Of a DNA stretch of 64,000 bases, positions 43,672 to 56,100 are shown piece after piece; position 1 is the stretch's first letter; the number at the start of each line of letters is the position of its first letter. The position numbers and the translations under genes are program-made. The notes beneath the pieces were generated by a model that had not been told where the DNA came from, ran no database searches, and saw only the letters and a list, made by a program, of their open reading frames with translations. The stretch covers positions 14,612,501 through 14,676,500 of the forward strand of contig NC_092671.1 in assembly GCF_964355755.1 (NCBI RefSeq), read 5' to 3'. Source of the stretch: Antedon mediterranea. Taxonomy: Eukaryota > Echinodermata > Crinoidea > Comatulida > Antedonidae.

Positions 43672-43765
43672 AAACCGCCCGGTGATATACTGAAATTTAA
43701 TTAATTAATTTGAAACGGTAAAGATGAGGAAATCTGTGAGAATGAGAAAAAGTCACCCCTTATAC
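43672..43765 (-). mobile_element. SINE tail fragment
   Basis: Repeats the tail of the preceding tRNA-derived SINE (CCGCCCGGTGATATACTGAA, then TGAGGAAATCTGTGAGAATG) without the tRNA head. Another short piece lies at 41613-41640. Confidence 0.6.
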
Positions 43766-43814
43766 ATATATCCAGCCACTGATACCCACATCAGCATTGT
43801 CATTTTTTCAGTAA

Positions 43815-44035
43815 TTTGCCTTTAATATGGGCACCATTTAAGTATGATGGGCACAACTTTTGTATGTTTTAATAATAAAAGTTAACATGAGAGTAAGCCT
43901 ATGACGGGCACCACTTTAAGTATGATGGGCACCACTTTAATATTGTTTAATAAAAAAATTAACATGAGCACCTTTGAAGTATGCTGGGTACCAGTTTAGT
44001 ATGTTTTAATAATAAAAATTAAGTTATTTGAAACG
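43815..44035. repeat. Degenerate tandem repeat (GGGCACCACTTTAAGTATGAT)
   Basis: Four or so diverged units share 'gggcaccactttaagtatgatgggcac' and 'ttaataataaaaattaacatgag', with a period of about 65-85 bp. No coding capacity. Confidence 0.6.
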
Positions 44036-44328
44036 GTTATAATATTAAAATCAAGTTTAATTTACGGGTTCCACCAATTCTGCAATGAAGCCCATCAATG
44101 TTCTAAAAATGATTTATATAGTATACGTAAACATAATCAAAAACTGAAAATAATGTTCTTAATATCATAAATATATAACCCTAAAAATTAAGTGTAAAAT
44201 GTCCAACTTTCAATACAGTAGTTATCTTATTACCATGCGAGTATGGGTTGAAGAGATACAAAGAGAAAACTCAATATTAAAACTATAGACTTTTAGAAAG
44301 TATTAAGTTAAGAATTGAATTATAACTT

Positions 44329-44426
44329 TGTACCATTTCGATTATGGCAATATTAATATTCACTCTCGTAGAAAACAAACAAAACTTTAGTATGGTACAC
44401 ATTCCAGCTACTAAATAACGCTTCAT
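44329..44426 (-). pseudogene. Decayed SLC17 exon 1
   Basis: The minus strand reads MKRYLVAGMCTILKFCLF, then TRVNINIAIIEMVQ, closely related to exon 1 of the array genes. The IIEMV ending is like copy A rather than B-E. No other exons lie beside it and the frame fades after about 33 codons, so it is a relic of a sixth gene at the upstream end of the array. Confidence 0.8.
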
Positions 44427-44495
44427 ATTTACGATATCGTCTACGATTTTTCTTTTCTTTCCGTTTTTAATTTATCACTAAGTGAAAGAGTTGCT

Positions 44496-44997
44496 TCAAT
44501 TAACGATCTGTTATAATATTCAATGTACTGTAACTGGTAAGTTTATACATACGTGCGCTGTCCTATTAATGAAACGTTTACGACCACGAACGAATCTACC
44601 AGTATATTAATTATTAATAATAACATTTGAACATTCTATCTTTTAACGATAGTGGTAAGGCCAAGTTTAGCATTTCATTAGGAATTCCGTCAGACGCAGC
44701 AGATTTAGCGTTCTTATGGTTTCGTACAGCCTTATCCATGAGTGTCATCTGTTTAATTAGTTAGAAAAGTAATTCAGCCATTAATTATTAATTTTTATAA
44801 ATGTCATTGCATGTACGGGCGTTCAGATCACCAGAAACAGTACAATGCCCTACTTTGGAGTAAAAGAGCTTCTAACATTTAACGATCTGTTATAATATTC
44901 CATATACTGTAACTGTTAAGTTTATACATACGTGCACTGTCCTATTAATGAAACGTTTACGACCACGAACGAATCTACCAGTATATTAATTATTAAA
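44496..44997. repeat. ~120-bp direct duplication
   Basis: 44496-44617 and 44876-44997 share almost the same sequence (TAACGATCTGTTATAATATT ... CGAATCTACCAGTATATTAA), 380 bp apart. Nothing else is recognised in this interval. Confidence 0.75.
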
Positions 44998-45254
44998 GTA
45001 TTTTTCTTATTGTTTGGTAATGCCACTTGAAGTTCACTAGACCATAGAGAAAAAAATAGTCCACTCTTTGAAAATCTATTTTCAAGTCTTTCATATTGTT
45101 GCAATAACTTGGTCAGTTGGGTTATAGAATGTAACGTTTTCCATCTAAGAAGTTGGTATGTGACAAAGAAATATAAGAAATCAGCAGCCGGTTATTTATA
45201 GCTGTACGTCATTGTATTTTTTCACACATCACAAAAAATATATAAAGAGTGAAG

Positions 45255-45392
45255 CTCTGTTTACACTATCAAAATAGATTGACAAAAATATTTGTGTCCA
45301 AATATGGTAGTGATATGCTTAAATATGGTAGTGATGACATCATCATGTCCATATATGGACTTATCACATAAAGTTTGACAGTGTAGACAGAG
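45255..45392. mobile_element. MITE family 1, copy 2
   Basis: Ends CTCTGTTTACACTATCAAA and ...TTTGACAGTGTAGACAGAG are inverted repeats matching the elements at 5505 and 48147. The interior has two direct 'aaatatggtagtgat' units. Confidence 0.75.
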
Positions 45393-45599
45393 TTTAAGTA
45401 TGACAAATTATAAATGTAGCTTTAGTGAATATTTGTTACACAATGCAGTTTGAGAAAAAATATATTTTAATTTTATAATAGTAAAGTATTGTCTTTTAAA
45501 ACGTATATTTTTTTATAAGGTTGAGGAAATTAAAATTTAGCTAAGTTGATTTTCAAATTCAATTTTCAGGTTAAAGGTACGTAAGGTTAAATTATTTAT

Positions 45600-45868
45600 T
45601 CTGGTCCCATCTGTTTTCAAATAGGGTACCAAGGTCTTTGACATGCACTATATGTACACAAGACCAACGGCTTTACATCCTATCCAAAGAACGACGCAAT
45701 AGTAAGGCACTTGCCTAATGATGCAATCAGTATGGTACAGATATCCGATATTATCATTACACCATCACTCTCCGGTATATAAAGCACCCGATATTCCCAG
45801 ATGGTCTCCCATCCAAGTTCTAACCAGGCCCAACATTGCTTAACTTCCAGTGTTTCAACGCAGTATTG
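45600..45868 (-). mobile_element. 5S-rRNA-derived SINE (SINE3 type)
   Basis: On the minus strand, about 45852-45781 reads GGAAGTTAAGCAATGTTGGG, then CCTGGTTAGAACTTGGATGG and GAGACCATCTGGGAATATCG. This follows 5S rRNA through its internal promoter region to the GGGTGC end. The 5' third is diverged. A non-5S body follows down to about 45600 (GGATGTAAAGCCGTTGGTC, then GTGTACATA), similar to the cores of echinoderm SINEs. It lies just downstream of the SMPD2 stop, in sense orientation, so it is probably in the SMPD2 3' UTR. Confidence 0.75.
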
Positions 45869-45896
45869 CTGTACACTACACACAAAAAAATTTTTT

Positions 45897-48800
45897 TCAG
45901 AATTTTCCTGAGTACATTTTACGAATTCTTACATTCTCTAAGAGTCCCATGAATGAATTAGCTTCAAATACTCTTTGTACACAAACATCCCACAGACAAA
46001 TCCAGATAACCAACACAAGAAATGCAGACATTACAAATTTAGCATAGATGATATCCATAATGGATGTTAGCTGTATAACAAAAAGTAAAAGGCCTAATAA
46101 AGCTGCTAAGTAGGCAGACTGAAACCTCTTGTGTTGAACTTCATTGTAAGCTAATAAAAACTTTTCTTCAACATTATCTAGTAAACTTGGTAAATCATTA
46201 GATGGACTTGGAGACTGCGCATCTGTAAAAGAAAAACGTAACATTATACGTAAAATAATAATAAATAAATCTATAAGATATTAATTATTTTGGTTTGATA
46301 AAAGCAAGGCCAAAGTTCTAGATCACCAACAAATGTTACATATGTAAGATGGCTTTAATCTTATTTTTTCCTTAGATGGGATTTGTTGGTTCTGTGCACA
46401 TGAATGGTCTCATAGTGTGCTGATTATTATAGGCTCAACTCAGTCTAAACCTGTACAATAAATCTATATCGGATACCGACTCATAATGTAACAAGTATAT
46501 TAACAATAAATACTTACCATGACAATGTTGAATTTCCAAAGTTGCTGACACGGCCTCATGATCAGATGGATTCAGACCTGAATGAGGGATCTTTCGTAAT
46601 GCCAGACGTGCATCTGTGCACTGTACCTTGTAACCACTGTTGGTATTGTACATTATGTAATCAATGCGCATACCTTTTGGAAATTGTTCATAGACCCTGT
46701 GTACAAGGCCTGTGTAACAATTTGTATCACACTCACATGTCTCCCCACTGCCATCCTGGAGATATTGAAAAACATATTTTGACTTGTTTAACTAATGTCA
46801 TTTCTATATTAAAATTTGTTATAAAATTAAATTGAACGAACAAAATTGATATGGATGATCATTAAATAGTCTGGTATGTAGAGATATAAAATAGTTATTT
46901 TTTATCTTTGATATGATGAATATTTTATTCATACTAATCCACGCCCAGTAGGGTTTTATGATACTGTATAACATATCAAGTACATTATTATATAATTTTT
47001 ATTTATATATTTTTTCAGACACATGTTAAAATCTTCTAAATGCGGCAATCATCAGCTTCTACGCCACGAAACTTACTCATCACAGAGGGCGGTCTTCAGT
47101 TTAGGAATAAACTTATTTATATACCGTACTTCAGTATTTTGACAGTTTTTTACACTAAAAAATGTAAAAAACGTACAATTAAATATCACAATGAATAACA
47201 TTAATATAAAATATTAGCATGTACAGTAGTTCTAATATTTTATATAGTAATTGTTATGACCCAACTTTTCAACTTTTTTACTGTTGCACTCAAGTTGAAA
47301 AGGTTGCTATATGAAGTACAGAGGCAAATTGAATTCATGATAGATTAAAATAATGGTAAATTTGAGATAAATTGCCTATCCTTGATATGTAATTAACTAA
47401 TTGAGTTTAATTGATTGCTAAATAAAAGATACTAAAATCATCTGTCTATCAGTCAGAGGTCAATAAATTGTGAAAACCCAGCCAATAATAAATAAACCCA
47501 ACTGTCTCAACAGGAAACTATTGATGGTAAATAATAATTGCAACCACAAACCACTATCCAACCATACACCCACACAATTACAAATTATTTTTTCCCTTTT
47601 AGTTGCAACATAGAGATATTATAGTTCACTATAATATCTCTATAGTTCACTCTAATAAATATCTCTATGGTTGCAATAACAGATTTATTACTTACATCAG
47701 CATTTGGCCTTTCATCCCAAACATCTTTTAGGCCAGCATTGGCCATCAATACTTTTTTAGCCAATGAAAAAGGCTCACTGTTGAAATCTCCCATTAATAC
47801 ATTGACGTTAGCAGATGTTCCAACTTGCCTTATTATGTTGCTAATCTCATAACATTGCGCCAAACGATGAGAGAACAGTACATCAGACTTTTCATAGTGT
47901 AAGGGTGTATAAATTGCACAAACCTGATAACAAATAAAAGAAACAACTGTGATGTATAATTCAATTAAATGATAATGCAGGCGCACCGTCCAAGCGTATA
48001 GCTATACTTGAATATGACATAAGATATGGTGTTTGCTAATTTTACAAATAACATCATGGATATATTCAGTAAAATGTAGAAATTTGGACATTGAAATGTC
48101 AGTACATCAATTCAAACTTTTTTGATAACTTTTGAATTCAGCAAGACTCTGTCTACACTATCAAACTTGTGATGTGCCCACATATGATAATGATGTGCCC
48201 AAATATGGTAGTGATATGACATCATCATGTTCATATATTATGGGTAAATCATATTTTTTTTTTTGATAGTGTAGACAGAGATTTAGTTTCTACAGATATT
48301 TTTAATTATGATTCTTGAATCTTTAGATATACACCTTAAACTCTTGAGTTACTTGACCCATCCAAATCCAGAATCCAAGAATATTCTTGTAGATCAATCA
48401 AGGCATAAACCAGAAGTTACAGATTGTACATTCAAATCCTATCAACATATATTTAAATTATGGTACTGTATGACAAAAAAGGCTTACGTGTGTTGTGAAA
48501 ATATTGATGATAAAGCCTTTATGTTTGATTTTAACCAGGCCTAGCATTCGTCTAGCATACCAATCAAGCTGATTCAACTTATATGGAGATGAGTTGAGTG
48601 AATAATAAAAGATGGCTGATTCAATAATAGGACAATTTGAGAATATGCAAACACCGCTTTTAATACCGCTAAAATGATTATAAAATAAATTACAAAAAAA
48701 CAAAAAAAAGTAATTATTAGATTCCCAGTATCAACTTAATAATAATACATTTAAAATAAATAAATCATGAAATGGAGTAGAGTAACTGAATAATGTACAA

Positions 48801-50710
48801 TTAGTAAGTAAAAATAAAATGAATTATGAATATACAAATTCGTAACAAATATTTATACCTGTGAAAATAGTGGTGAAAGGGATGTGTTAGAGACAGGTGG
48901 TCACATAGCAATGTGTAGTCTGAAGTGTAAATAACCTTTAAAATAAAAGAATAAATGTCTATTATTAGTAATCTTTTTTTTATATAGCAACAGCCTATTT
49001 TCTCCTATTTTAGCACACATCATTTATGCGCACAATTATTATTTTATTGTTGTATCATCATCATCCGTTACGCTATTCGTCTTGGGTAGACATTGCGTAC
49101 GCTAATCGTTTCCATGACTCTCTTTTGGTGGTCTGTCATTAACTTTGCGATCGATGTATTTGCTTTTTTGAGTTCTTTGTTTATGTTTCCTATCCAGGTA
49201 GTTTTTGGTCTGCCAACTGGTCTTTTAACTTTTCTAATGGATTCTGTCAACGCTAATTTGGCTGGAGTGTCCATCGGAAGCCTTAGCATATGTCCGGTCC
49301 ATTTGTATTTTCTTTTCCTTATTATGTTTGACCATTTTAGTTCTTTCGTTCTGCTATATAGTTCTATATTTCTAATTGTGTAAGGCTACTTAATTTTTAT
49401 AATTTGTCTTAATAATTCTCCTTCCGACTGGTTACTAGCTTCAATAAAAGAATTTAACTTTTCCAAACCAAGAACTGTCTCTGTGGATGATTTTATTGTG
49501 TTTGTGCCAATGCTGCAGCTCCGGAAAATACTACGCGATAAAGCTACGACGCTAGTAGTACGAACCTGTTACATTGTTGTATAGGTCTATTGGTCCTAGC
49601 TAGGCCTAGTTACAACAATGTATAGGCCTACCAAATTACTAATTTAATATTAGTAATGCATAACAATGCGCAGTAAAAAAAAATTAAAATGGTAATTCAA
49701 ATCAATCAAACACAAAAAAATAGTTGTAATACAAATTGAATTGGTTTGTCATTAAAGAATATAAAATAAAAGCAATAATTAAAGTTAGAAGCACCTCTTG
49801 CAATGCAATAACATCATATTCTCCTTTAGATAATTCCTCTGCTATGAACTTGAAACGAACTGTTTTATCACTGGTAACTAAAGGCACACCCCTGTTGAAT
49901 GAATATACATTTTGATTTAAGATTGTTTTTAATTAAAATAATAAATGTATAAAATTAATAAATCCAGATCACAATCTGAATGAATGGCCCGTGCTTGGCT
50001 TAATAAACAAAATATTAATAATTATTATAGGCCTAGGCCTCTTAAACATTAATAATTATAATATTATTATAGCCTAAATAATTATTAGGTATACTAGGCC
50101 TAGCTAGGACCAATAGACCTATAGGCTATAATAATATAATTTTACTACTACTAGCCTACCAGGTGCGCCTATCTACTTACTAGCCAGGCCTACTAGACTA
50201 GTAGAGAGAGTCAGGCTTATTTAATTTAGTTAGAGTAGGGCCAGCAGGCCTAGGCCTAGTAGTTAATTAAATAGACCCTAGCTAGGCTTTAGCCTAGCTA
50301 GGCTACTAGCTAGGCCTAGGCTAGGTCCTAGCTAGGAGGGGCTACTAGGCTAGGCCTAGCTAGTTTAGAAAGCCCTTAATAATAGGCTAGCCTGGCCTAA
50401 GCTAGTAATAATGTAGACTAGCCTAGGCCTCTAGTCTAACTAGCTAGGCATAGGTAGGGCCTAGTAGTAGGCTCCGGCGGCTAGCCGCCATAGGCTTACT
50501 AGCCTAGCTAGGTCCTAAACTAGGCTAGCTAGGCCTGGCCTACTAGCTAGGCCTAGGCCTAGTACTAGTAGGCCTAGGAGGTAGGCCTACTAGTAGTAGG
50601 CTAGGGCTAGCCTCCTAGCCTAGGCCAGGCCTAATTTGAAAAAAATGAGATACATTAATAACAAACCAGCAATTCAACGTTAACATCCGAAGCGAGACTC
50701 CCATACTCAT
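45897..50710 (-). CDS. SMPD2: Neutral sphingomyelinase (sphingomyelin phosphodiesterase 2)
   Basis: Seven exons: 50667-50710, 49795-49891, 48859-48935, 48488-48668, 47696-47923, 46518-46755 and 45897-46222. Phases match, giving 396 residues (human 423). A DNase-I-like Mg-dependent phosphodiesterase that cleaves sphingomyelin to ceramide and phosphocholine at ER/nuclear membranes. Exon 1 (MSMGVSLRMLTLNCW) supplies the metal-binding Asn; ALQE supplies the metal-binding Glu (residue 47); GDFN is at 178-181; MRIDYIMY and the catalytic SDHEA (273-277) follow. Two membrane helices in the last exon (YLAALLGLLLFVIQL and SAFLVLVIWICLW) match the SMPD2 layout. The exon-2 donor (GTGCTT) is weak, although the splice fits the family. 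Introns hold a LINE piece and a MITE. WEE1 lies divergently upstream. Confidence 0.92.
48147..48280. mobile_element. MITE family 1, copy 3
   Basis: Ends CTCTGTCTACACTATCAAAC and TTTTGATAGTGTAGACAGAG are inverted repeats; the interior shares 'gtgcccaaatatggtagtgatatgacatcatcatg' with copy 2. It lies in SMPD2 intron 4. Confidence 0.75.
49066..49383 (-). mobile_element. LINE 3' coding fragment in SMPD2 intron 2
   Basis: The minus-strand frame reads RKRKYKWTGHMLRLPMDTPA, then KRPVGRPKTTWIGNINKEL, and ends YPRRIA before a stop. 'GH-x-LRM/L...KR-x-x-GRPK-TTW' is the C-terminal tail of many endonuclease-reverse-transcriptase elements. A GATGAT-type tail lies at 49050-49065. It is truncated and inactive. 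Confidence 0.75.
50030..50640. repeat. TAGGCCTA / CTAGCTAGG low-complexity tract
   Basis: About 600 bp in SMPD2 intron 1 is built from permutations of TAGGCCTA, CTAGG, GCTAGC and TAGTAG, rich in 6-10-bp palindromes. Small patches of the same motifs occur near 3130-3220, 4000-4100, 6600-6670 and 58470-58900. Looks like a genome-wide satellite-like low-complexity class. Confidence 0.8.
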
Positions 50711-50799
50711 AGTATTACGGTTGCAACAAAATAAATAAATAAAACTAATTTAGGGCGAACCCACATGTGATGAATCGTCAACTCCGAAAAACTAAAAAA

Positions 50800-51863
50800 G
50801 GGTCAGTCTAATTACCGAAAACAACCGAAAATAACCGAAAACAACCGAAAACAACCATAAACAACCGAAAACAACCGTAAACAACCGAAAACAAACCGAA
50901 AACAAACCGAAAACAAAAAGTTAAAAAATCTAAATACCGAAAACAAATTTTGTATAATATTTTTTTTAATGTCGCCCTCTATTGATGGGTGTTTCTAAAG
51001 CTAAGACCATACACAGAGGCGCAAAAATCATGGAAGACCCTACGAAATGGTAGTGTGCACAAAATACAACTAAAAATCGTACAAATTCAATGAAATACAC
51101 CGTAGACTACATTTACTTACAAAATCTATAAACACATTTCGTTTTTAGTCTTTTCAAAAACAAAGCATGATTTTACCTAACTTTGCGTTTTCGTCCCCGG
51201 TTTCGTCACTTAAGTGAATACTGAAGCGATAAGGATAAAAACGTTATTTACTCGACTACAGTAATTTTACTGAATAGATTTTATTGTGAATCCTTTATAG
51301 TGAGCTTCTTTTAAGTATACTTTATAGTCCCTAGTATCTTTGTATAATTTATCTTTGAAAATCTATAATTAAATTGATCATGATTAACCATAGTCAATTT
51401 ACTTTCTATACTATGGATTAACATATTCATAATTATTGTAAGGAGTAATGCGCTGGTTTCTGGATCAAAAATCGAAAGACTAAAATTAAAATATTTTTAT
51501 AGATTCTGTAAGTAAATGCGATGTTATCAATTGATTGATTGTACGATTTTTAGTTGTATTTTGTGCACACTGTCATCGTAGGGTCTTCCTTGGCTTTTGC
51601 GCGCGCGGTTTTTTGTCTCTGTTATGGTCTTAGTAGATTTAGAAACACCCATCAATAGAGGGCGACATTTAAAAAATATTATACAAATTTGTTTTCGGTA
51701 TTTAGATTATTTTATGTTGTTTTCGGTTTGTTTTCGGTTCGTTTTCGGTTGTTTATGGTTGTTTTTGGTTGTTTATGGTTGTTTTCGGTTGTTTGTGGTT
51801 GTTTTCGGTTGTTTATGGTTGTTTTCGGTTATTTTCGGTTGTTTTCGGTAATTAGACTGACCG
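50800..51863. mobile_element. Fold-back DNA transposon with minisatellite ends, 9-bp target duplication
   Basis: Left start GGTCAGTCTAATTACCGAAA and right end TTTCGGTAATTAGACTGACC are complementary. The inversion extends through about 300 bp per arm, including GTCGCCCTCTATTGATGGGT and a CTAAAAATCGTAC block. Each arm begins with a minisatellite of ACAACCGAAA-type units (about 50815-50925 and the complement at 51715-51850). ACTAAAAAA flanks both sides (50791-50799, 51864-51872). A 9-bp duplication with long arms suits Mutator-like fold-back elements. No transposase is seen. Confidence 0.85.
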
Positions 51864-51872
51864 ACTAAAAAA

Positions 51873-53181
51873 TATTATAAATTAAGAAAGAATTAAGATC
51901 TCGAGCGAAATTGCACAATTGCACATAATAGATAGGCGCCATCAGTTTTGGCCACACATATTCAACTTCATGTTTCTTCTTTTTCGAGCTATTATATCTA
52001 ATGGCATTCCCCCCTCATTTGATTGATTTTGTTTTACGTACCAATTACTATTCTGTCCCGTATTCTTTACACTTTTTTTTATGAGACATCCTGTGAAATA
52101 AATCGAAGAGCAATTTGTTGATAATACGGTAATTAATAAATTAAGCATACTAAATACTGTATTGTTACTCGAAATGTCCCCATTGGTAGGGACACCCCTC
52201 TCTAAAAAATAAAGTTGAAATCAAATAAAGTTACTGTATTTTAAAACAACTTAACATCATTAGATTATATTTAGGGAAACGCTGCTAGCCTTATTAACTG
52301 TACATACATAATATAATACGAAATATAACATTGTCATAGAATAATATAAACAGAAAGTCTTTCAATAAAAAAAAGTAGGCCTATATATAAAATCAATACA
52401 AGCTAAAAACAGTTAATATAAATTATCTATACAGTATTTCATTATAAAAAAGACAAACGTTTACCGGTACGGTACAGTATTATCATTATTCTTTAGAGTA
52501 TCTTTATTCAGACCGGATTCAGACAAAAGTACAATACCATTTTTTTTAAATACAGAAAAACAAACACAATTTTGACTGAACTGAACTGAACTTTTTATTG
52601 TATCTCTTTTAAATCAGAGGCACAGTCTCAATGAGATGTGCAACAAGTTTACAGTGACGCAAAATATAATTTGACGCAAAATATAATTTAAAATAATTTA
52701 AAAATTTTTAATTTATTTATACAGGATAATATTATGGTTTATTGCATTTCCGGATAGTGTCAAAATGACATAAGCCCAGTATGACGTATGTGTTGTATTG
52801 TAGAACAGTTGCATTTGTTTTCTTTGGTTTTGACAACAACCTTGAATGGGTTCAGGATTGGAATTTTTTTCATTGTAAGTTTATTGGGACGTGGGATGAG
52901 TCATTTAAAACGATGTCACTGCCCTCTACGCCCACCAGATAAGCATCCCCAAATATGGTTAACCTAATTATGACGCACACTATTAAAATACTCTGATTGG
53001 TTGAGATTGCTAATCCAAACAACCGTAGTCATGCCGCGCCATTTTCTGAATAATTATTGAATCTGAAACTCATGGTGGTAAAGTTTGTGCTAATTTAAAT
53101 CTGTAACTTTTAAATCAACTAGGCCTAATTGTCTTCAGGTAAGCTAATCAACAAATCAATGTGGTTGAATTTATATAGATA
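51873..53181. promoter_or_regulatory. WEE1 upstream region with candidate CCAAT and E2F-like sites
   Basis: Mostly AT-rich DNA without genes. Close to WEE1 are an inverted CCAAT box (ATTGG at 52996-53000) and GCGCCATTTTC (53036-53046), which resembles an E2F site, a pairing common in cell-cycle promoters. A possible 5' UTR donor (TTCAG|GTAAGC) lies near 53139. The promoter role is inferred. Confidence 0.35.
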
Positions 53182-56100
53182 ATGTCTACGTGCCATTCTA
53201 TAATTATGCATAGATCTCCAACAATTCAACGCCTAACGTTCCACGATAGTGAAGGCGAAGAAGGCTCGTATGACGAGGAAGATGTGCCAAGCTTTCCTGC
53301 AGGCTTGCATCGCCGTAGTCAGTCCGTGCGAGGTGGCTCACTCAGTGGTTGTGAGGATGCCAGTTTTTCGTCTTTACCAGGCTCAGATTTTCTAGATATG
53401 GATACAGATACATCTTGGGATTCCACCCTTGCTACGCCAGAAAGTAGTCCAAGGAGAAGGCAGTTTAACTTAACAAAACATGTGGATTACTGGAATGGGG
53501 GAACCCCGTGTCGTTCAAAATCACCAACCTGCAGTCTAGCAGGTCTGGGTATACAGAGTCCCATGTTGATTAAATCTAATCGCCCCGCAACACCTTGTAG
53601 TACGTCTCCTCCAAACAAAGATCTAAGGAACTTAAGACTATTCGATACACCTCACACACCAAAGTCTTTGCTAAGAAAATCATCAAGATTAGGTCATCTT
53701 AAAAAGACAAACAATGGTGGCAGTGGGCTAGTTGGGCGATTATTTAGTGGAAAGCGTAATAATAGTCCAATTAACGATAAACCACAGACAGTTCCAGCAG
53801 TGAACAGAACAATGTTTAGAAAACCACTTGCCAATGTAAACCCATTTACACCAAATGCAATAATGCAAAGTGCTACCAAGAAAAGGTTGAAACGTGAAAA
53901 AAGGTTAGTATTGTACAGTATATCACTTTTAAAGTTGTATTTGCTATTTAATAAGTACTGTATGACATCCTTCACATGCTACTACTTAGCTAAATATAAT
54001 ATCTGAAATATAATATTAAGAGATTTTAATGTGTGTGTGTTTAAAAAAAAAAAAATTGTCTGTAAACTATGCTATACCAGAGCAGTTGCTATATTATTAA
54101 TATTATACTGTTGTAATATTTATAAAGCTGTGCTCTTCCATAAGGAATGAGTATATAATTACTTATATATTTACTTAGAGTAAATATACAGGTACAGTAT
54201 CATTATCAATAAAAACTGGATCCAACCAACTGTGTCAAGTACAGTATGACTCATTTATTATCTGTATTATCACCTACAGTATTGCTACATAGTGCAGCAG
54301 CAGTATCGTCAGTGATAATAATTTTCAAATTAGGAAACATTAAAACCTACCTAAATTGTGAACTTTGGTTTGTTTACTTATTATAGAATCCTTAATAATA
54401 CAGAAAGTGATTCCGATGATGATATGGAGATGAACCCACCAAAGGTAATTGTTATTACAGGACTTAGTTTAGTTGTCTTGTACACAAATTTATAAAAAAA
54501 AAATCACAACCACATCAATAAAAATGATCATTTCCTAATTATAAATGAAAGCTGTAATGCCAGTGACCAATTTTACTGTATTAAACTCAAAAAAGGTTGT
54601 CAATATTTTGTAAAAAAAATCAGATAAAGATAAAACATAAATTTGGAACTTAAAAAGAAATTAAAAAAAACATAATTGTAATTTACATTCATATAAATAA
54701 CTTTTGTTTTTCTAGAGATTAGCATTACGAGAAAGCAACATCTCTAGGTATAAGGAAGAGTTTGTAGAATTATGTAAGATTGGGTCTGGTGAATTTGGAT
54801 CTGTTTTCAAATGCATAAATAAACTGGATGGATGTCTTTATGCAGTTAAGAAGTCAAAACAACCTCTTGCTGGTTCTGTTAATGAGTAAGTTCATTTTCT
54901 TGCAAATAATGTACAGTAGCTCTTATTCTCAAAATGAATATAAAAGTGTATAGCATGGTATAAATGTAGATCTCGAGTACACCAGCAGTGAAGTCAACTT
55001 ATGTATTCGTCAATGACAGCCATGTGTCCTCCGAAGAAGACGGCTACAAGACAGTAACTGTACTTAAAATTGTAGAATGCTTTGACCGGCTTTGGTTAAC
55101 AATTGTTTATACAATGCACCTAAATACCATTCCAGTTTAGTATTATTGATAACATAAGTACTAAATTAACCAAACATTGATTGCACTTTACAGACAAATG
55201 GCTTTAAATGAGGTTTATGCTCATGCGGTCCTTGGCACACATCGACATGTAGTGCGGTATTATTCAGCATGGTCTGAGGCTAATCATATGTTAATACAGA
55301 ATGAATATTGCAATGGTGAGTAGTACAGTATATCAAATCATTTTAGCCATCTTTGTTACGTTGAATCATTTGAAATAAATACGGTGGTTAAAAGTTAAGT
55401 TCTTTCTGTAAGCTTTTTGACATTTTAGCTAATTAGTAAAGCTGTGGCAGATTATTTTTCTATGTACATTCCAATCCTTAATCCTGTATAAGTATTGTGA
55501 GAATTTGCTCTGTTCTAATATGTTTTTCATAATTTTTCTATTCAAAATCATAACAATGAAAAAAATGCATTATTATGGCCAATAAAGAAACTTATTTTTG
55601 GTTAACCTTTTGTTTAAAGTTTTAATTTTACACAGCCTAATGAACACATCAAAAACATTCATTGATTAATTGTTACTTTGACATAATGTTTTGTAGGTTA
55701 AATAAACTAATTGCATTCTTTCTTTATTAGTTCTTGATGAAATAGTTTTCTTTAAGTTCATTGTTCTGATTAGCAAGGTTATTAACCATCTTTGTTAATT
55801 GACTATTAGGCATTTGAACTTGTTTTGTATCATGTTATGATGGTGATTTGCCAGTGTTTGTAAATAAACCTTTATAGACTTGTGCCAGAGGCAAAGTTCA
55901 CGCTTTTAGTACAAGTGAAATTACATTATTTCCACTTGAATGAATACAAGACATTCCAGGGCATGCAAACTAAAGTGGGCCTGGATTTTGCAGCTGCAAT
56001 TAACTGTTTTCAATCGAATGTTAATCGGAATATTTGTATTGTTATAAAGCTATCTATTACAAAAATTGGATTATAAACAATATCATTGTAATAGAATAAA

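Noticed and set aside
45781-45868. Functional 5S rRNA gene
   Set aside because: The 5' third is diverged and the 3' end runs into a SINE body with no T-run terminator in the right place.
51597-51851. ORF with repeated VVVFGCLWLF-like units
   Set aside because: It is the translation of the minisatellite in the right arm of the fold-back element.
53694-53975. Antisense ORF under WEE1 exon 1
   Set aside because: It is a shadow of the WEE1 coding frame without family features.
55882-56076. 64-codon ORF in WEE1 intron 4
   Set aside because: No family feature and no splice sites joining it in phase to exons 4 and 5, which connect directly to give the conserved YCNGGSLAD.
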